From the NCBI GenBank assembly GCA_946182825.1, contig CAMGZH010000013.1, positions 1 through 64,000 of the forward strand: a stretch of 64,000 bases of DNA. Direction: 5' to 3'. A program made the position numbers and the translations under genes. The notes beneath the pieces were generated by a model. That model was not told the origin of the DNA and did no database searches. It saw only the letters and a program-made list of their open reading frames with translations. This stretch comes from an uncultured Lachnospiraceae bacterium. GTDB taxonomy: Bacteria > Bacillota > Clostridia > Lachnospirales > Lachnospiraceae. This document shows, one piece after another, positions 45,322 through 55,367 of this stretch (positions within the stretch are counted from its first letter, which is position 1; every line of letters begins with the position of its first letter).

Positions 45322-46158
45322 ATGGAATTAAATATAAAAGAAGGTGTACTGAAGGCCTGGCTGGAAAAATTCCTCTCCGGAGGTCTTGATTTTGTGGCCA
45401 GTGTGATCCTGGCCTTTGTGGTCTATTTCATTGGAGTGAGGATCTGGCGGATGCTTCGCCGACTGGCTCTTAGGGGGATGGAACACCGGCAGGTGGACAA
45501 GGGAGTCTGCCAGTTTGTGGACGGGATTCTTAAGGTCATCGGATATGTGGTGATCGGAGCAGTGATTCTGAATCTTTTCGGCGTGCAGACAAGTTCTGTT
45601 GCAGCAGGTGTAGCATCCCTTGGACTTACAGCAGGATTGGCTCTGCAGGGAGCACTGGCCAACTTCGCAGGAGGGGTTTTGATCCTGCTTCTTAAGCCCT
45701 TTCGGGTAGGAGATTACATTATTGAGGATACCCATCGCAACGAGGGAACTGTATCTTCTATTTCTATTTTTTACACAAGACTTCGTACCATTGAGAATAA
45801 GATCGTAGTGGTTCCCAATGGAGTTTTGGCTAATTCCTCTCTTACCAATGTGACCACAGCGGATCAGAGAATGATCAATCAGACCTTCTCCATTGGTTAT
45901 GAGGATGATATAAAAAAAGCGAAAGAGATCCTCCTGAACCTTGGAAAGAGCGTGCCGGAATTAAAGCAGGGCACCGAGGTGAAGGTCTTCGTAAGAGAAC
46001 TGGCGGCATCCTCTGTGAATCTGGGGCTTCAGCTCTGGGTTCCCATGGAGGATTACTGGACGGTGCTCTGGAGGCTGAACGAAGAGGTGAAGCTTGCGTT
46101 TGATTCCGAAGGAATAACCATTCCATATCAACAGATCGACGTACATACAAAGGAGTAA
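45322..46158 (+). CDS. mscS: MscS-family mechanosensitive channel
   Basis: A 278-residue small-conductance channel homologue that would release solutes on hypo-osmotic shock. It has three membrane helices; the third is the pore helix GLTAGLALQGALANFAGGVLILLLKPFRVGDYI, followed by the cytoplasmic beta domain and alpha/beta vestibule. The length fits MscS of the simple type. A TATGAT -10 box (45272-45277) lies about 45 bp upstream with a poor -35. The M16C protease starts 5 bp after its stop. Confidence 0.92.
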   Translation: MELNIKEGVLKAWLEKFLSGGLDFVASVILAFVVYFIGVRIWRMLRRLALRGMEHRQVDKGVCQFVDGILKVIGYVVIGAVILNLFGVQTSSVAAGVASLGLTAGLALQGALANFAGGVLILLLKPFRVGDYIIEDTHRNEGTVSSISIFYTRLRTIENKIVVVPNGVLANSSLTNVTTADQRMINQTFSIGYEDDIKKAKEILLNLGKSVPELKQGTEVKVFVRELAASSVNLGLQLWVPMEDYWTVLWRLNEEVKLAFDSEGITIPYQQIDVHTKE

Positions 46159-46163
46159 AATAT

Positions 46164-49115
46164 ATGATCAAAAATATCCCATCAGCCTATGAGCTGATCA
46201 AGCAGGAAAAGTTAACCGATGTGCATTCCGATGGAACCGTACTTCGTCATAAGAAGAGTGGAGCAACCATTGCTTTGGTGGAGAATGACGATGATAATAA
46301 GGTGTTTTACATCGGTTTCCGTACACCGCCGGAAAATTCCACCGGTGTTCCACATATTATCGAGCATACAGTTCTTTGTGGATCGAAGAAGTATCCAACC
46401 AAGGATCCGTTTGTGGAGCTGGTCAAGGGATCTTTGAATACCTTTTTAAATGCCATGACGTATCCGGATAAGACGGTTTATCCGATTGCCTCCACCAATG
46501 AGACGGACTTCCGTAATCTGATGGATGTCTATATGGATGCGGTACTTCATCCGAATATCTACCGGTATGAAGAGATCTTCCGTCAGGAGGGCTGGCACTA
46601 TGAGATGAAGGATCCTTCGGATGACCTCACCATCAATGGTGTTGTGTACAACGAGATGAAGGGCGCCTATTCCTCACCGGATGATGTCATGGATCGTCAG
46701 ATCATGAGCTCCCTTTATCCGGATACAGCCTATGGTGTAGAGTCCGGTGGAGATCCAAAGAATATTCCGGATCTTACCTATGAGGAGTTTTTAAATTTCC
46801 ATAGAAGATATTATCATCCTGTGAACTCCTATATCTATATCTATGGTAACACCGATATGGAAGAACAGCTGCGTTACCTGGATGAGAAGTATCTGAGTGA
46901 GTATGATAGGATCGAACTGGACTCCGAGGTGAAGATGCAGGAAGCCTTCAAGGAGCCAAGGGAGATCGAGGTTTCCTATCCTGTTTCTGTTGGAGAGGAT
47001 ACCGGTGCAAAGACCTATCTGTCTATGAACTTTGTAGCGGGGGATGCGCTGGATGCAAAGCTGTATGAGGCTTTTGATGTATTGGACTATGCTTTGCTTT
47101 CTGCTCCGGGAGCGCCTCTTCGTCAGGCTATCATCGATGCCGGAATCGGCAATGATGTCAGCGGAGGATATCAGACAGCAATGCTTCAGCCTTATTTTTC
47201 CATCATTGTAAAAGGCAGTGATCCGGAGAAAAAGCAGGAGTTTGTAGAACTGGTTCGCCGTGTTTTAACAGAGGAAGCGGAAAAGGGACTGGACAGCGAT
47301 ACTCTGATGGCTGCCCTCAATTCAGCAGAGTTTAAGTACCGTGAGGCGGATTTTGGCAGCTATCCGAAGGGACTGATCTACGGCCTTGGCATCCTGGATT
47401 CCTGGATCTATGATAAGGAGGATCCTTTCCTTCACCTGAAGGAGCTTGCTGTTTTAGAGGAACTGAAAAAGGAGATCGGAACCGGTTATTTTGAGGAGCT
47501 GATCAAAACGTACCTTTTGAACAATACCCATTGTTCTGTGGTGTGTGCGCTTCCGAAGCCGGGCTTGGCAGGTGAAGAGGAGGAAAAGCTGGCAAAGAAG
47601 CTGGCTGAGAAGAAGGCTTCCATGTCACCGGAGCAGATTGATCAGATCGTGGCGGCGACAGCCCACCTTAAGGAATACCAGGACACCCCAAGTACCCAGG
47701 AAGAGCTTGAGACCATTCCGCTTCTCTCCAGAAGAGACTTAAATAAAAACACCAAGGAGATCACAGGGGTGATCCATTTAGAGCAGGGTATCCCGGTGGT
47801 TTATACCGATAAAGAGACCAATGGAATTGATTACCTGAATATTTTGTTTGATGCAGGTGAGATCGGCCTGTCCGATGCTCCGGCCTTTGCCTTTGGAATG
47901 CGTCTGTTAGGTCTTTTGAATACAGAGAAGTACAGCTACCGTGATTTTTCAACCCAGGTAAATCTTCACACCGGAAGTATGGCAGCGGATGTACGTGCTA
48001 TCCGGACAGACTGCGGAGACAGGGATCCTCTTCCGGGCGCTGTAACAAAGGACTATCGATTCTTTGCGGACATCCGTACGAAGTTTATGTATCAGGAGGC
48101 AGACAGTGCCATGCATCTGCTTTCCCAGATGCTGTTTACCTCTGACTTCTCTGATACCAAGCGTATCCGCGAAGTTTTAATGGAGGAGAAGAGTGCGGTG
48201 GAAATGCGCTTTATGTCCAGCGGTAATGCGATTGCATCGGTTCGGGCAACCTCTAATTTCTCTCCGGCAGCTGCCTATAATGATGCCACCGGCGGAGTGG
48301 ATTATTACCGGTTCCTTCAGGATTTTGCAGAGCATTATGATGAGAGGATCGCTTCGTTCCAGAAGAAGATGGACGAGATGATGAAGAAGGTCTTCACAAG
48401 AAATCACCTTGTACTGCATACCGTCGGTAAGACCGCTTCCATGCAGCTGATCCGAGACTATATGTCGGAGGGACTGGCAAAGCTTTATCCGGATCATAAG
48501 GAAGAGGTTCCGGCATTAGACCTTGGAAGACATCCGCGTCGGGAAGCCATCAAGACCTCAGCGGCAGTCAACTACATCGGTCGTGTGGGAGATTTTGCAG
48601 CCAGAGATTTTGCATATAGCGGCGCAATGAAGATCCTTCGGGTGATCTTAAGCTATGATTACCTTTGGATCAATATTCGTGTTAAGGGTGGAGCCTACGG
48701 CTGCGGCAGCAACTTCCTTAGGAGTGGAATTGCAACCTTTACCACCTATCGTGATCCGAATCTTTCAGCATCGAACGAGGTGTTTGAAAAGATTCCTGAG
48801 TACCTTCGTAACTTTGATGTCAGCAAGCGTGATATGACAAAGTATGTCATTGGAGCCATCAGCAATATGGATACACCTCTTACACCGGCTTCTGTGGGAC
48901 AGAGAGATCTTACCTCTGTTCTTACCGGCGTATCCTATGATAAGTTACAGAAGGAAAGAGAAGAGGTTCTCGATGCGGATGTGGAAGATATTCGTGCATT
49001 GGCAGATCCTATTGAGGCGGCATTGAAGGACAACTGTATCGTTGCCATCGGTAATGAGGCTGCCATCGAGAAAGATGCGGATCTTTTCGATCAGATCGAA
49101 AGCCTGAATGCATAA
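46164..49115 (+). CDS. M16C presequence-protease-like zinc peptidase
   Basis: A 983-residue insulinase-superfamily protease. The inverted zinc motif HIIEH (H64-E67-H68) is intact in the first of four M16 domains, followed by KGSLNTFLNAMTYPDKTVYP, typical of the Cym1/PreP (M16C) subgroup. The C-terminal half is the catalytically inactive pair of domains and keeps RVKGGAYGCGS. Members degrade peptides; no signal peptide is seen, so it is likely cytoplasmic. ATG 46164 lies 5 bp after mscS. Confidence 0.92.
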   Translation: MIKNIPSAYELIKQEKLTDVHSDGTVLRHKKSGATIALVENDDDNKVFYIGFRTPPENSTGVPHIIEHTVLCGSKKYPTKDPFVELVKGSLNTFLNAMTYPDKTVYPIASTNETDFRNLMDVYMDAVLHPNIYRYEEIFRQEGWHYEMKDPSDDLTINGVVYNEMKGAYSSPDDVMDRQIMSSLYPDTAYGVESGGDPKNIPDLTYEEFLNFHRRYYHPVNSYIYIYGNTDMEEQLRYLDEKYLSEYDRIELDSEVKMQEAFKEPREIEVSYPVSVGEDTGAKTYLSMNFVAGDALDAKLYEAFDVLDYALLSAPGAPLRQAIIDAGIGNDVSGGYQTAMLQPYFSIIVKGSDPEKKQEFVELVRRVLTEEAEKGLDSDTLMAALNSAEFKYREADFGSYPKGLIYGLGILDSWIYDKEDPFLHLKELAVLEELKKEIGTGYFEELIKTYLLNNTHCSVVCALPKPGLAGEEEEKLAKKLAEKKASMSPEQIDQIVAATAHLKEYQDTPSTQEELETIPLLSRRDLNKNTKEITGVIHLEQGIPVVYTDKETNGIDYLNILFDAGEIGLSDAPAFAFGMRLLGLLNTEKYSYRDFSTQVNLHTGSMAADVRAIRTDCGDRDPLPGAVTKDYRFFADIRTKFMYQEADSAMHLLSQMLFTSDFSDTKRIREVLMEEKSAVEMRFMSSGNAIASVRATSNFSPAAAYNDATGGVDYYRFLQDFAEHYDERIASFQKKMDEMMKKVFTRNHLVLHTVGKTASMQLIRDYMSEGLAKLYPDHKEEVPALDLGRHPRREAIKTSAAVNYIGRVGDFAARDFAYSGAMKILRVILSYDYLWINIRVKGGAYGCGSNFLRSGIATFTTYRDPNLSASNEVFEKIPEYLRNFDVSKRDMTKYVIGAISNMDTPLTPASVGQRDLTSVLTGVSYDKLQKEREEVLDADVEDIRALADPIEAALKDNCIVAIGNEAAIEKDADLFDQIESLNA

Positions 49116-49124
49116 GGAGATAAT

Positions 49125-50039
49125 ATGGGAACAGACAAGAATTTAAGAAGTGGATTTGTGACGATCATCGGAAGACCAAATGTGGGTAAGTCGACCCTTA
49201 TGAATCATATGATCGGCCAGAAGATCGCCATCACATCCAATAAGCCACAGACCACACGTAACCGGATTGAGACCGTTTATACGGATGAACGGGGACAGGT
49301 GGTATTCCTGGATACACCGGGCGTCCATAAGGCGAAGAACAAGCTGGGAGAGTACATGACCAAGGTGACGGCCGCAGCCCTTAAGGGTGTGGATCTGATC
49401 CTCTGGTTAGTGGAACCGGATGCGTTTGTAGGTGGCGGCGACCATTTTATTGCGGAACAGCTGAAAGCCCAGAGTACGCCTGTCATTCTTGTGATCAATA
49501 AGATCGATACCATTCGTCATGAGCAGATCCTGACGTCCATTGCTGCCTATAAGGATCTGATGGAGTTTGCGGAGATCGTTCCGGTGTCTGCGCTTCGGGG
49601 ACAGGGGTGTGATGATCTCCTGGCTACGATCTATCAGTATCTCCCGGAGGGACCTTACTTCTTTGATGAAGATACTATAACGGATCAGCCGGAGCGTGCC
49701 ATCTGTGCAGAGATGATCCGTGAGAAGGCGCTTCACGCATTGAGTGATGAGGTGCCCCACGGTATAGCGGTTACCATTGAACAGATGAAGGATCGTCCCG
49801 GAAAACGGCTTTGTGATATTGATGCAACCATTATCTGTGAGAGGGACTCTCATAAGGGAATCATCATTGGTAAGCAGGGAAGTATGCTCAAGAAGATCGG
49901 AACCAACGCAAGGTTTGAGATCGAGCGTCTTCTTGGCTGCAAGGTCAATCTGCGCCTCTGGGTCAAGGTCAAAGAGCGCTGGAGAGATTCCGATGTTCTG
50001 ATTGCGAACTACGGATACCGCAAGGAAGAAGATGAGTAG
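49125..50039 (+). CDS. era: GTPase Era
   Basis: Ribosome-associated GTPase needed for 16S rRNA 3'-end maturation. The 304-residue protein has G1 GRPNVGKST, G2 TTRN, G3 DTPG, G4 NKID and a C-terminal KH domain (KGIIIGKQGSMLKKIG). ATG 49125 follows AAGGAG. It precedes recO by 5 bp, the standard era-recO arrangement. Confidence 0.97.
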   Translation: MGTDKNLRSGFVTIIGRPNVGKSTLMNHMIGQKIAITSNKPQTTRNRIETVYTDERGQVVFLDTPGVHKAKNKLGEYMTKVTAAALKGVDLILWLVEPDAFVGGGDHFIAEQLKAQSTPVILVINKIDTIRHEQILTSIAAYKDLMEFAEIVPVSALRGQGCDDLLATIYQYLPEGPYFFDEDTITDQPERAICAEMIREKALHALSDEVPHGIAVTIEQMKDRPGKRLCDIDATIICERDSHKGIIIGKQGSMLKKIGTNARFEIERLLGCKVNLRLWVKVKERWRDSDVLIANYGYRKEEDE

Positions 50040-50044
50040 GATCT

Positions 50045-50803
50045 ATGGATAATCAGATCATGGCCAGTGGCATTGTGGTCTCCTCCATGCCGGTGGGGGA
50101 GACGGACAAAAGGGTGGTTCTTCTGACAAAGGAACTGGGGAAGGTCTCGGCTTTTGCACGAGGGGCGGTAAAACCAAACAGTCCTCTGCTTGCAGCAGGC
50201 AATCCCTTTTGCTTTGGGAATTTTTCGCTGTATTCGGGAAGAAGTGCCTACACCCTTCGGTCGGTTAAGATCACGGCACGCTTTGACCAGCTGTTAAAAG
50301 ATCTGACCGATGTATGGTATGGCTACTATTTTCTGGAAGTGGCAGAATATTACGGAAGGGAGAATGTGGACGAGTCTGAGCGACTCAACCTTCTGTATCT
50401 GACCCTTCGGGCACTGGAGAAGAAAAAGCAAAGCCCTGATCTGATCCGGCTGGTCTATGAGATACGGACCCTGGGCTGCAACGGAGAGTATCCCAATGTA
50501 TTCTCCTGTGTGGGCTGTGGCAAAGAAGCAAAAGAAAAGCAGCTGTCCTTCTTTTCTGTAAAAGCAGGCGGCTGTTTTTGTGCGGACTGCCATAAGGAAA
50601 CGTCTTCTCTGCCGGTGGATATCCGTCCCCTGTCGGTGTCTGCTCTGTATGCGTTGCAGTATATTCTGTCGACTCCCCTGCCAAAGCTTTTTTCCTTTGA
50701 TCTTAAGCCACAGGTACTGGAAGAATTGACATCTTTGGTACGTTCCTGGCGAAGGGTATACAGCGGGCATAAATATAAGTCGGAAGAATTCCTTGGATTG
50801 TAA
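50045..50803 (+). CDS. recO: DNA repair protein RecO
   Basis: Recombination mediator that works with RecR in RecF-pathway repair. The 252-residue protein has an N-terminal OB-fold (GIVVSSMPVGETDKRVVLLTKELGKVSAFARGA) and a C-terminal helical domain with a four-cysteine zinc site (CVGCG ... CFCADC, about residues 157-182). It follows era by 5 bp. Confidence 0.93.
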   Translation: MDNQIMASGIVVSSMPVGETDKRVVLLTKELGKVSAFARGAVKPNSPLLAAGNPFCFGNFSLYSGRSAYTLRSVKITARFDQLLKDLTDVWYGYYFLEVAEYYGRENVDESERLNLLYLTLRALEKKKQSPDLIRLVYEIRTLGCNGEYPNVFSCVGCGKEAKEKQLSFFSVKAGGCFCADCHKETSSLPVDIRPLSVSALYALQYILSTPLPKLFSFDLKPQVLEELTSLVRSWRRVYSGHKYKSEEFLGL

Positions 50804-50811
50804 TCTTTTCT

Positions 50812-50840
50812 TTGTAAAATAATGAAAAGAAGCGTATAAT
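50812..50840 (+). promoter_or_regulatory. Promoter before the 50907 gene
   Basis: TTGTAA (50812-50817), 17-base spacer, TATAAT (50835-50840). It would drive the unknown membrane protein gene and glyS from a leader of about 60 bases. Confidence 0.75.
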
Positions 50841-50906
50841 AGAACGGATCTTTGCGCCAGGGGGTGGCGGAAACAAGAAAGGGGTATTCGGAGGAGTACT
50901 GAGTAT

Positions 50907-51644
50907 ATGAGTGAACAACCGAGACGTAGGAAACGTTCCCCGGAGGAGCTGAGACTTTTACGGGAGAAGCGCCGCAGACAGATCATCCGCAGAAGGAAAA
51001 GAGCACTGCTGATCTTTATTTTACTTGTAGTTGCAGGCATAGGACTTGGAATCGCGGTATGGAACGGAGTTTTCGAGAAGAGAAGTGACATCGACCTTTT
51101 GACTTTGAAGTCGGATGGAACGGTTGTATATGAGGAGAATGCCTCCCTTAAGGATGACCGATATAATGCCAAAGAGTTGAAGGCCTATGTGTCTGAACAG
51201 ATCGAGGCCTATAACAACGCCCATGAGGATGGGGATGTTAAGCTGAACCGGTATTCTGTTAAGAAGGATAAGGTGTATGTACGTACGACGTACAAGAATG
51301 TATCGGTCTACAGTGATTTTACCGGCTATGAGGTCTTTAGCGGAAGTGTGGCGGATGCTAAAAAGGCCGGATATGATTTTAGTGACACCTATAGAGTCAT
51401 GACGAAAAAGAACCGTCTTTCCGGTACAAGCGTTGTATCGGGAGATGCGAAGATTTTTGGCGGCAAGAAGGCGCCGGCGGCAAGTGCCAGGGTGCTGATC
51501 ATTAAAGAAAACACCGCCGTTAAGGTAGACGGAAGCATTTATGCCGTCTCCGCAACAGGAAGCAAGCTGATCAGTGAAGATACGGTGGAGATCGCCTCAG
51601 GAGATGAGGATGATACACTCCTTACCTATATTTTTTATAACTAA
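50907..51644 (+). CDS. Single-pass membrane protein of unknown function
   Basis: A 245-residue protein I do not recognise. The N-terminus is strongly basic (RRRKRSPEELRLLREKRRRQIIRRRKRA), followed by one membrane helix (LLIFILLVVAGIGLGIAVW), so about 50 residues lie inside and 190 outside by the positive-inside rule. The outer part is Lys/Asp/Ser-rich with alternating beta-like segments and no cysteine or enzyme motif seen. ATG 50907 follows GGAGGAG. It sits between a promoter and glyS, 15 bp upstream of the latter. Confidence 0.7.
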   Translation: MSEQPRRRKRSPEELRLLREKRRRQIIRRRKRALLIFILLVVAGIGLGIAVWNGVFEKRSDIDLLTLKSDGTVVYEENASLKDDRYNAKELKAYVSEQIEAYNNAHEDGDVKLNRYSVKKDKVYVRTTYKNVSVYSDFTGYEVFSGSVADAKKAGYDFSDTYRVMTKKNRLSGTSVVSGDAKIFGGKKAPAASARVLIIKENTAVKVDGSIYAVSATGSKLISEDTVEIASGDEDDTLLTYIFYN

Positions 51645-51659
51645 GAGAGGAAGAAGATT

Positions 51660-53057
51660 ATGGAAAAGACAATGGACAAGATCGTAGCTCTGGCAAAGGC
51701 AAGAGGTTTTGTATACCCGGGTTCTGAGATTTATGGTGGCCTTGCCAATACCTGGGATTACGGTAACCTGGGCGTTGAATTAAAGAACAACGTAAAGCGT
51801 GCCTGGTGGCAGAAGTTCATCCAGGAGAGTCCATACAACGTAGGTGTAGATTGCGCCATCCTTATGAATCCACAGACTTGGGTTGCATCCGGTCACATCG
51901 GTGGTTTCTCTGATCCTCTTATGGATTGTAAGGAGTGTCATGAGCGTTTCCGTGCAGATAAGATCATTGAGGATCATGCACAGGCAAAGGGGATCGAACT
52001 GACATCCTCTGTAGATGGATGGACAAAGGAGCAGATGGAGAGCTGGATCGAGGAGAACGGTGTTGTCTGCCCATCCTGCGGTAAGCACAACTTTACAGAG
52101 ATCCGTGAGTTCAATCTGATGTTTAAGACCTTCCAGGGTGTAACAGAGGACAGCTCCAATACCGTTTACCTTCGTCCGGAGACAGCACAGGGTATTTTCG
52201 TTAACTTCAAGAATGTACAGCGTACCTCCCGTAAGAAGCTCCCCTTCGGTATCGGTCAGGTAGGTAAGTCCTTCCGTAACGAGATCACACCGGGTAACTT
52301 TACATTCCGTACCCGTGAGTTCGAGCAGATGGAGCTGGAGTTCTTCTGTGAGCCGGGAACAGACCTGGAGTGGTTCCAGTACTGGAGAGGTTTCTGCCGT
52401 GACTGGCTCTTATCTCTCGGCATCAAGGAAGAGCATATGCGTCTTCGTGACCATGATCCGGAGGAGCTTGCATTCTATTCCAAGGGAACGACGGATATCG
52501 AGTATACCTTCCCGTTTGGTTGGGGCGAGCTTTGGGGTATTGCTGATCGTACCGATTACGATCTCGGCCGTCATCAGGAGGTATCCGGTCAGGATATGAC
52601 ATACTTCGATGACGCTAAGGGAGAGAAGTATCTTCCATACGTAATCGAGCCATCTCTTGGTGCTGACCGAGTTGTACTTGCATTCCTCTGCGAGGCATAC
52701 GATGAGGAGAACATCGGAACAGAAGAGAAGCCGGACATGAGAACCGTCCTTCACTTCCATCCGGCACTGGCTCCTGTGAAGATCGGAGTGCTTCCACTTT
52801 CCAAGAAGCTGAACGAGGGTGCTGAGGCAGTCTTTGCACAGCTTTCCAAGAAGTACAATTGTGAGTTTGATGATAGAGGAAATATCGGTAAGCGTTACCG
52901 CCGTCAGGATGAGATCGGTACTCCATTCTGCGTAACCTACGATTTCGAGTCAGAGGAAGATCATGCAGTAACTGTTCGTGATCGTGACACCATGGAGCAG
53001 GAGCGAGTAGCTATTGCAGACCTTGATGCATACTTCGCAGAGAAGTTTACATTCTAA
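51660..53057 (+). CDS. glyS: Glycyl-tRNA synthetase (dimeric type)
   Basis: Class II synthetase charging tRNA-Gly. The 465-residue single-chain protein is the alpha-2 type (GRS1-like), not the alpha/beta type. It has [20 protein letters not shown] at the N-terminus, a CxxC pair zone (CKECH, CPSCG), motif 2 [25 protein letters not shown] and motif 3 with EPSLGADRV, then the anticodon-binding domain. No glycine T-box lies upstream, since the preceding gene ends 15 bp away. Confidence 0.96.
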   Translation: MEKTMDKIVALAKARGFVYPGSEIYGGLANTWDYGNLGVELKNNVKRAWWQKFIQESPYNVGVDCAILMNPQTWVASGHIGGFSDPLMDCKECHERFRADKIIEDHAQAKGIELTSSVDGWTKEQMESWIEENGVVCPSCGKHNFTEIREFNLMFKTFQGVTEDSSNTVYLRPETAQGIFVNFKNVQRTSRKKLPFGIGQVGKSFRNEITPGNFTFRTREFEQMELEFFCEPGTDLEWFQYWRGFCRDWLLSLGIKEEHMRLRDHDPEELAFYSKGTTDIEYTFPFGWGELWGIADRTDYDLGRHQEVSGQDMTYFDDAKGEKYLPYVIEPSLGADRVVLAFLCEAYDEENIGTEEKPDMRTVLHFHPALAPVKIGVLPLSKKLNEGAEAVFAQLSKKYNCEFDDRGNIGKRYRRQDEIGTPFCVTYDFESEEDHAVTVRDRDTMEQERVAIADLDAYFAEKFTF

Positions 53058-53077
53058 TCCAACAAAGTGATCATAGG

Positions 53078-53106
53078 AGGGCCCCGCTTGTCGGGGCTCT
53101 TTCTTT
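53078..53106 (+). terminator. Terminator of glyS
   Basis: Nine-base-pair GC-rich stem AGGGCCCCG/CGGGGCTCT (53078-53086, 53092-53100), loop CTTGT, followed by TTCTTT. Confidence 0.82.
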
Positions 53107-53118
53107 AGGGGATAATAT

Positions 53119-54123
53119 ATGTTAAAAAAAGTAAAAGGCGGGATCGCGATCCTGCTTGCGATTGTAGTATTTTTGTTGTACCTGCCGCCGCTGCTTTGCT
53201 ACGGTATCATTAATTTCGGTAATGCGACGGGGTATCTTCTGGCACTGTGTATTCTGATCTATGGATGGCTGCAGATCCATGGACAAAAGGTGAAGGAAGA
53301 TCAGGATCCTTACGGTTCTCACCGTATGAAGGGGAATCCGGTTCGGACCTTCAACCATGATATGGGTCGGGAGACTGTTTTGATCCAGAGAGGTGGTCTG
53401 GGACGTTTTATTGCGGATGATTCCATTGGATATGATGAAAAGGGCAGAAAACGGGTAAAAAAGATGATAGGATGGATCCTGATTGTGATGGTGGTGATTC
53501 TGCTGGCATCAGTGGCTGTACTGATGGTACGTGGAACTTTTCACCGGACAGAGAATGAGAATGCTACCGTAATTTTACTTGGCTGCGGAGTCCGTGGAGA
53601 AAGACCCACAAGGATGCTTCGACAGAGAATTGAAGCGACCCGTGTCTATCTGGAACAGACGCCGGGAGCAAAGGCGATCCTTTCCGGAGGAAAGGGCACA
53701 GGGGAGAGGATCTCTGAGGCTGAGTGCGCCTATCGTTATCTGACGGATCCGTCTCTGGCATCCAGGGATGCAAAGCATTATCAGGATGCCTGTCGCCGTC
53801 AGGGAGTAGAAGCGAAGGATGAGGTTCCTGTGATCGAAGCGAGTCGGCTGTATATCGAAGATCAGTCGACAGATACAGAAGAGAACATGGAGTATTCCAA
53901 ACGGATCCTGGAGGAGAACCGGCTGCCGTCGGATGCCGTCGTTCTTGTGACGCAGGATTTCCACCTGTACCGTTCTCAGTGTCTGGCAAAAGCGGAAGGG
54001 ATCGCTTCCGCTGTCTATGGTCAGCCGGCCAAGACAGACTGGTGGATGTTACCGACCTATGCCACAAGAGAGTACATCGCTGTATGGAAGGAAGTGATCC
54101 TGACGGGTTACTTCCTCCCGTAG
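53119..54123 (+). CDS. YdcF/ElyC-family membrane protein (DUF218)
   Basis: A 334-residue protein with hydrophobic segments near residues 7-27, 30-48 and 117-140 and a C-terminal DUF218 domain. Domain signatures are VILLGCGVRGERPTRMLRQRIEATRVYLEQ, AILSGGKGTGERISEAECAYRYL and VLVTQDFHLYRSQCLA. ElyC/SanA/YdcF proteins are linked to envelope integrity and lipid-carrier metabolism, but the activity is unsettled. It starts 12 bp after the glyS terminator and converges on the transglutaminase-like gene. Confidence 0.83.
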   Translation: MLKKVKGGIAILLAIVVFLLYLPPLLCYGIINFGNATGYLLALCILIYGWLQIHGQKVKEDQDPYGSHRMKGNPVRTFNHDMGRETVLIQRGGLGRFIADDSIGYDEKGRKRVKKMIGWILIVMVVILLASVAVLMVRGTFHRTENENATVILLGCGVRGERPTRMLRQRIEATRVYLEQTPGAKAILSGGKGTGERISEAECAYRYLTDPSLASRDAKHYQDACRRQGVEAKDEVPVIEASRLYIEDQSTDTEENMEYSKRILEENRLPSDAVVLVTQDFHLYRSQCLAKAEGIASAVYGQPAKTDWWMLPTYATREYIAVWKEVILTGYFLP

Positions 54124-54130
54124 TCTTCTG

Positions 54131-55204
54131 TCAGGAGACAGATAATGAGATGTGGTCCATGCCAAGGACGAAGGGCGTGATGCCGTAATAGGTGTAACGA
54201 GGAGCTTCTCCTTTGATATTTTGTTGGTCGTTCTTGCCGTAGTATTTGTTGGGGCTGTCCCAGGTGATGTCGAGGATCCGCCAGCTGCCGCTGAGATAAA
54301 CAGCATTCCATTCATGGTTGGGGGTGTTGTAATCTGTGCCGCTGGTAAGTCCGCTCTGGGCTGTTCCGACAATGTTAAGGCATGGGACACCGGCGTAGGT
54401 GTACATGACCCGGGCCAGTCTTGCGTAGCCGGAGCAGACGGCCTTTTTATTTTTAAATACCCAGTCCGGATCGGCGGAATTCCACTGGATATTACTTCCG
54501 CTGGGGGCATAGAGGGCAGCGTAGTTGTACTGAATGTTCTTGCCGAGCCAGTCGTGGATCGCCTTGATCTTCTCGGATCGGGTCTTACAATTTTTAATGA
54601 TAGCTTTGGTCTTCGCCTTGATCTTCTTCCCATAGGTCAGATTCTGTGTGTAGTAGGGCGACCGTTTTGTCTTTGGAGAATAGTTTTTGTCCAGAGATTC
54701 ACGGAAGGCTTTTTCGTTCTTTCCTGCAGGAGAGTAGAAAAAGTATTGACCGGAGCTTTTTTTAATGCTGAGCTTTAAAAAACCGGTGTAGGACATGGAA
54801 GAATAATCCATATCCGTTGAGTAAGTTTTGTTGGAGCGGTAGGCCCAAAGAGAATTGGTGGATTCTTTGAGGGAGGAGAGGTCCGCCTTTAAGCTGGCGT
54901 TTCCATTTTCGTCCACCAGGATATTGGAGAAACCGCTATCTTCTCTTAGTTCGTGATCGCAGGTAATGGCTCTTCCGGAATACTGCCTGCAGCCCTTTAG
55001 GGTAAAGGTCAGGCTCTTGCGGGTGTTGTCGATCTGAACTTTGATGGACCCGTTGTTCTTTGTCAGCTCAGTGGAAAGGAGCGAGGTGGAGGTCAGGCTC
55101 TTAGCGACCTTGGCCTGAACCGGAGTGGTGGCAGAGATCAGAACGGAAGCGATCACAACCGCTGTGATTCCCAAAAATCCTGTTACATGTTTCTTGAAAT
55201 GCAT
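54131..55204 (-). CDS. Secreted transglutaminase-like protein
   Basis: A 357-residue exported protein with a Sec signal peptide (KKHVTGFLGITAVVIASVLISATTPVQA, cleavage after about residue 31). The C-terminal half is a transglutaminase/protease core with the expected triad C257 (KAVCSGYAR), H297 (NHEWNAVYL) and D312 (ILDITWDS). A beta-rich N-terminal region of about 140 residues precedes it. Bacterial members may cross-link or cleave surface proteins; the substrate is unknown. ATG 55204 follows GGGGGA on the minus strand. It is divergent from the secreted PPC-type gene. Confidence 0.87.
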   Translation of the reverse strand: MHFKKHVTGFLGITAVVIASVLISATTPVQAKVAKSLTSTSLLSTELTKNNGSIKVQIDNTRKSLTFTLKGCRQYSGRAITCDHELREDSGFSNILVDENGNASLKADLSSLKESTNSLWAYRSNKTYSTDMDYSSMSYTGFLKLSIKKSSGQYFFYSPAGKNEKAFRESLDKNYSPKTKRSPYYTQNLTYGKKIKAKTKAIIKNCKTRSEKIKAIHDWLGKNIQYNYAALYAPSGSNIQWNSADPDWVFKNKKAVCSGYARLARVMYTYAGVPCLNIVGTAQSGLTSGTDYNTPNHEWNAVYLSGSWRILDITWDSPNKYYGKNDQQNIKGEAPRYTYYGITPFVLGMDHISLSVS

Positions 55205-55367
55205 AAATCATCCCCCTGTTTGGTGTGTTAAAAAAGTATGTCTTATTATATCAAAATGAAAGACCAGCTTGCTGTAAATATTTTCTTTTGATAAAATATT
55301 TTTGGCATGTGTTGGGGAATACCATGCTAGAATAATATTTTATTTCATTCGAAGAGGAGAGTACATT
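55205..55367. promoter_or_regulatory. Divergent region between two secreted-protein genes
   Basis: AT-rich 163-bp gap. On the minus strand a consensus TATAAT (55250-55245) lies 40 bp before the transglutaminase-like gene, without a clear -35. On the plus strand TTGATA (55288-55293) and TAATAT (55333-55338) are present but poorly spaced. AGAGGAGAG precedes the plus-strand ATG at 55368. Confidence 0.45.

Noticed and set aside
54124-54145. TCTGTC-AGGA-GACAGA hairpin as terminator between convergent genes
   Set aside because: The stem is six base pairs, no T run follows on either strand, and it overlaps the end of the transglutaminase-like gene.
54152-54778. Plus-strand 208-aa ORF with membrane-like stretches
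   Set aside because: It is antisense to the transglutaminase-like gene, whose motifs, signal peptide and binding site are clear.
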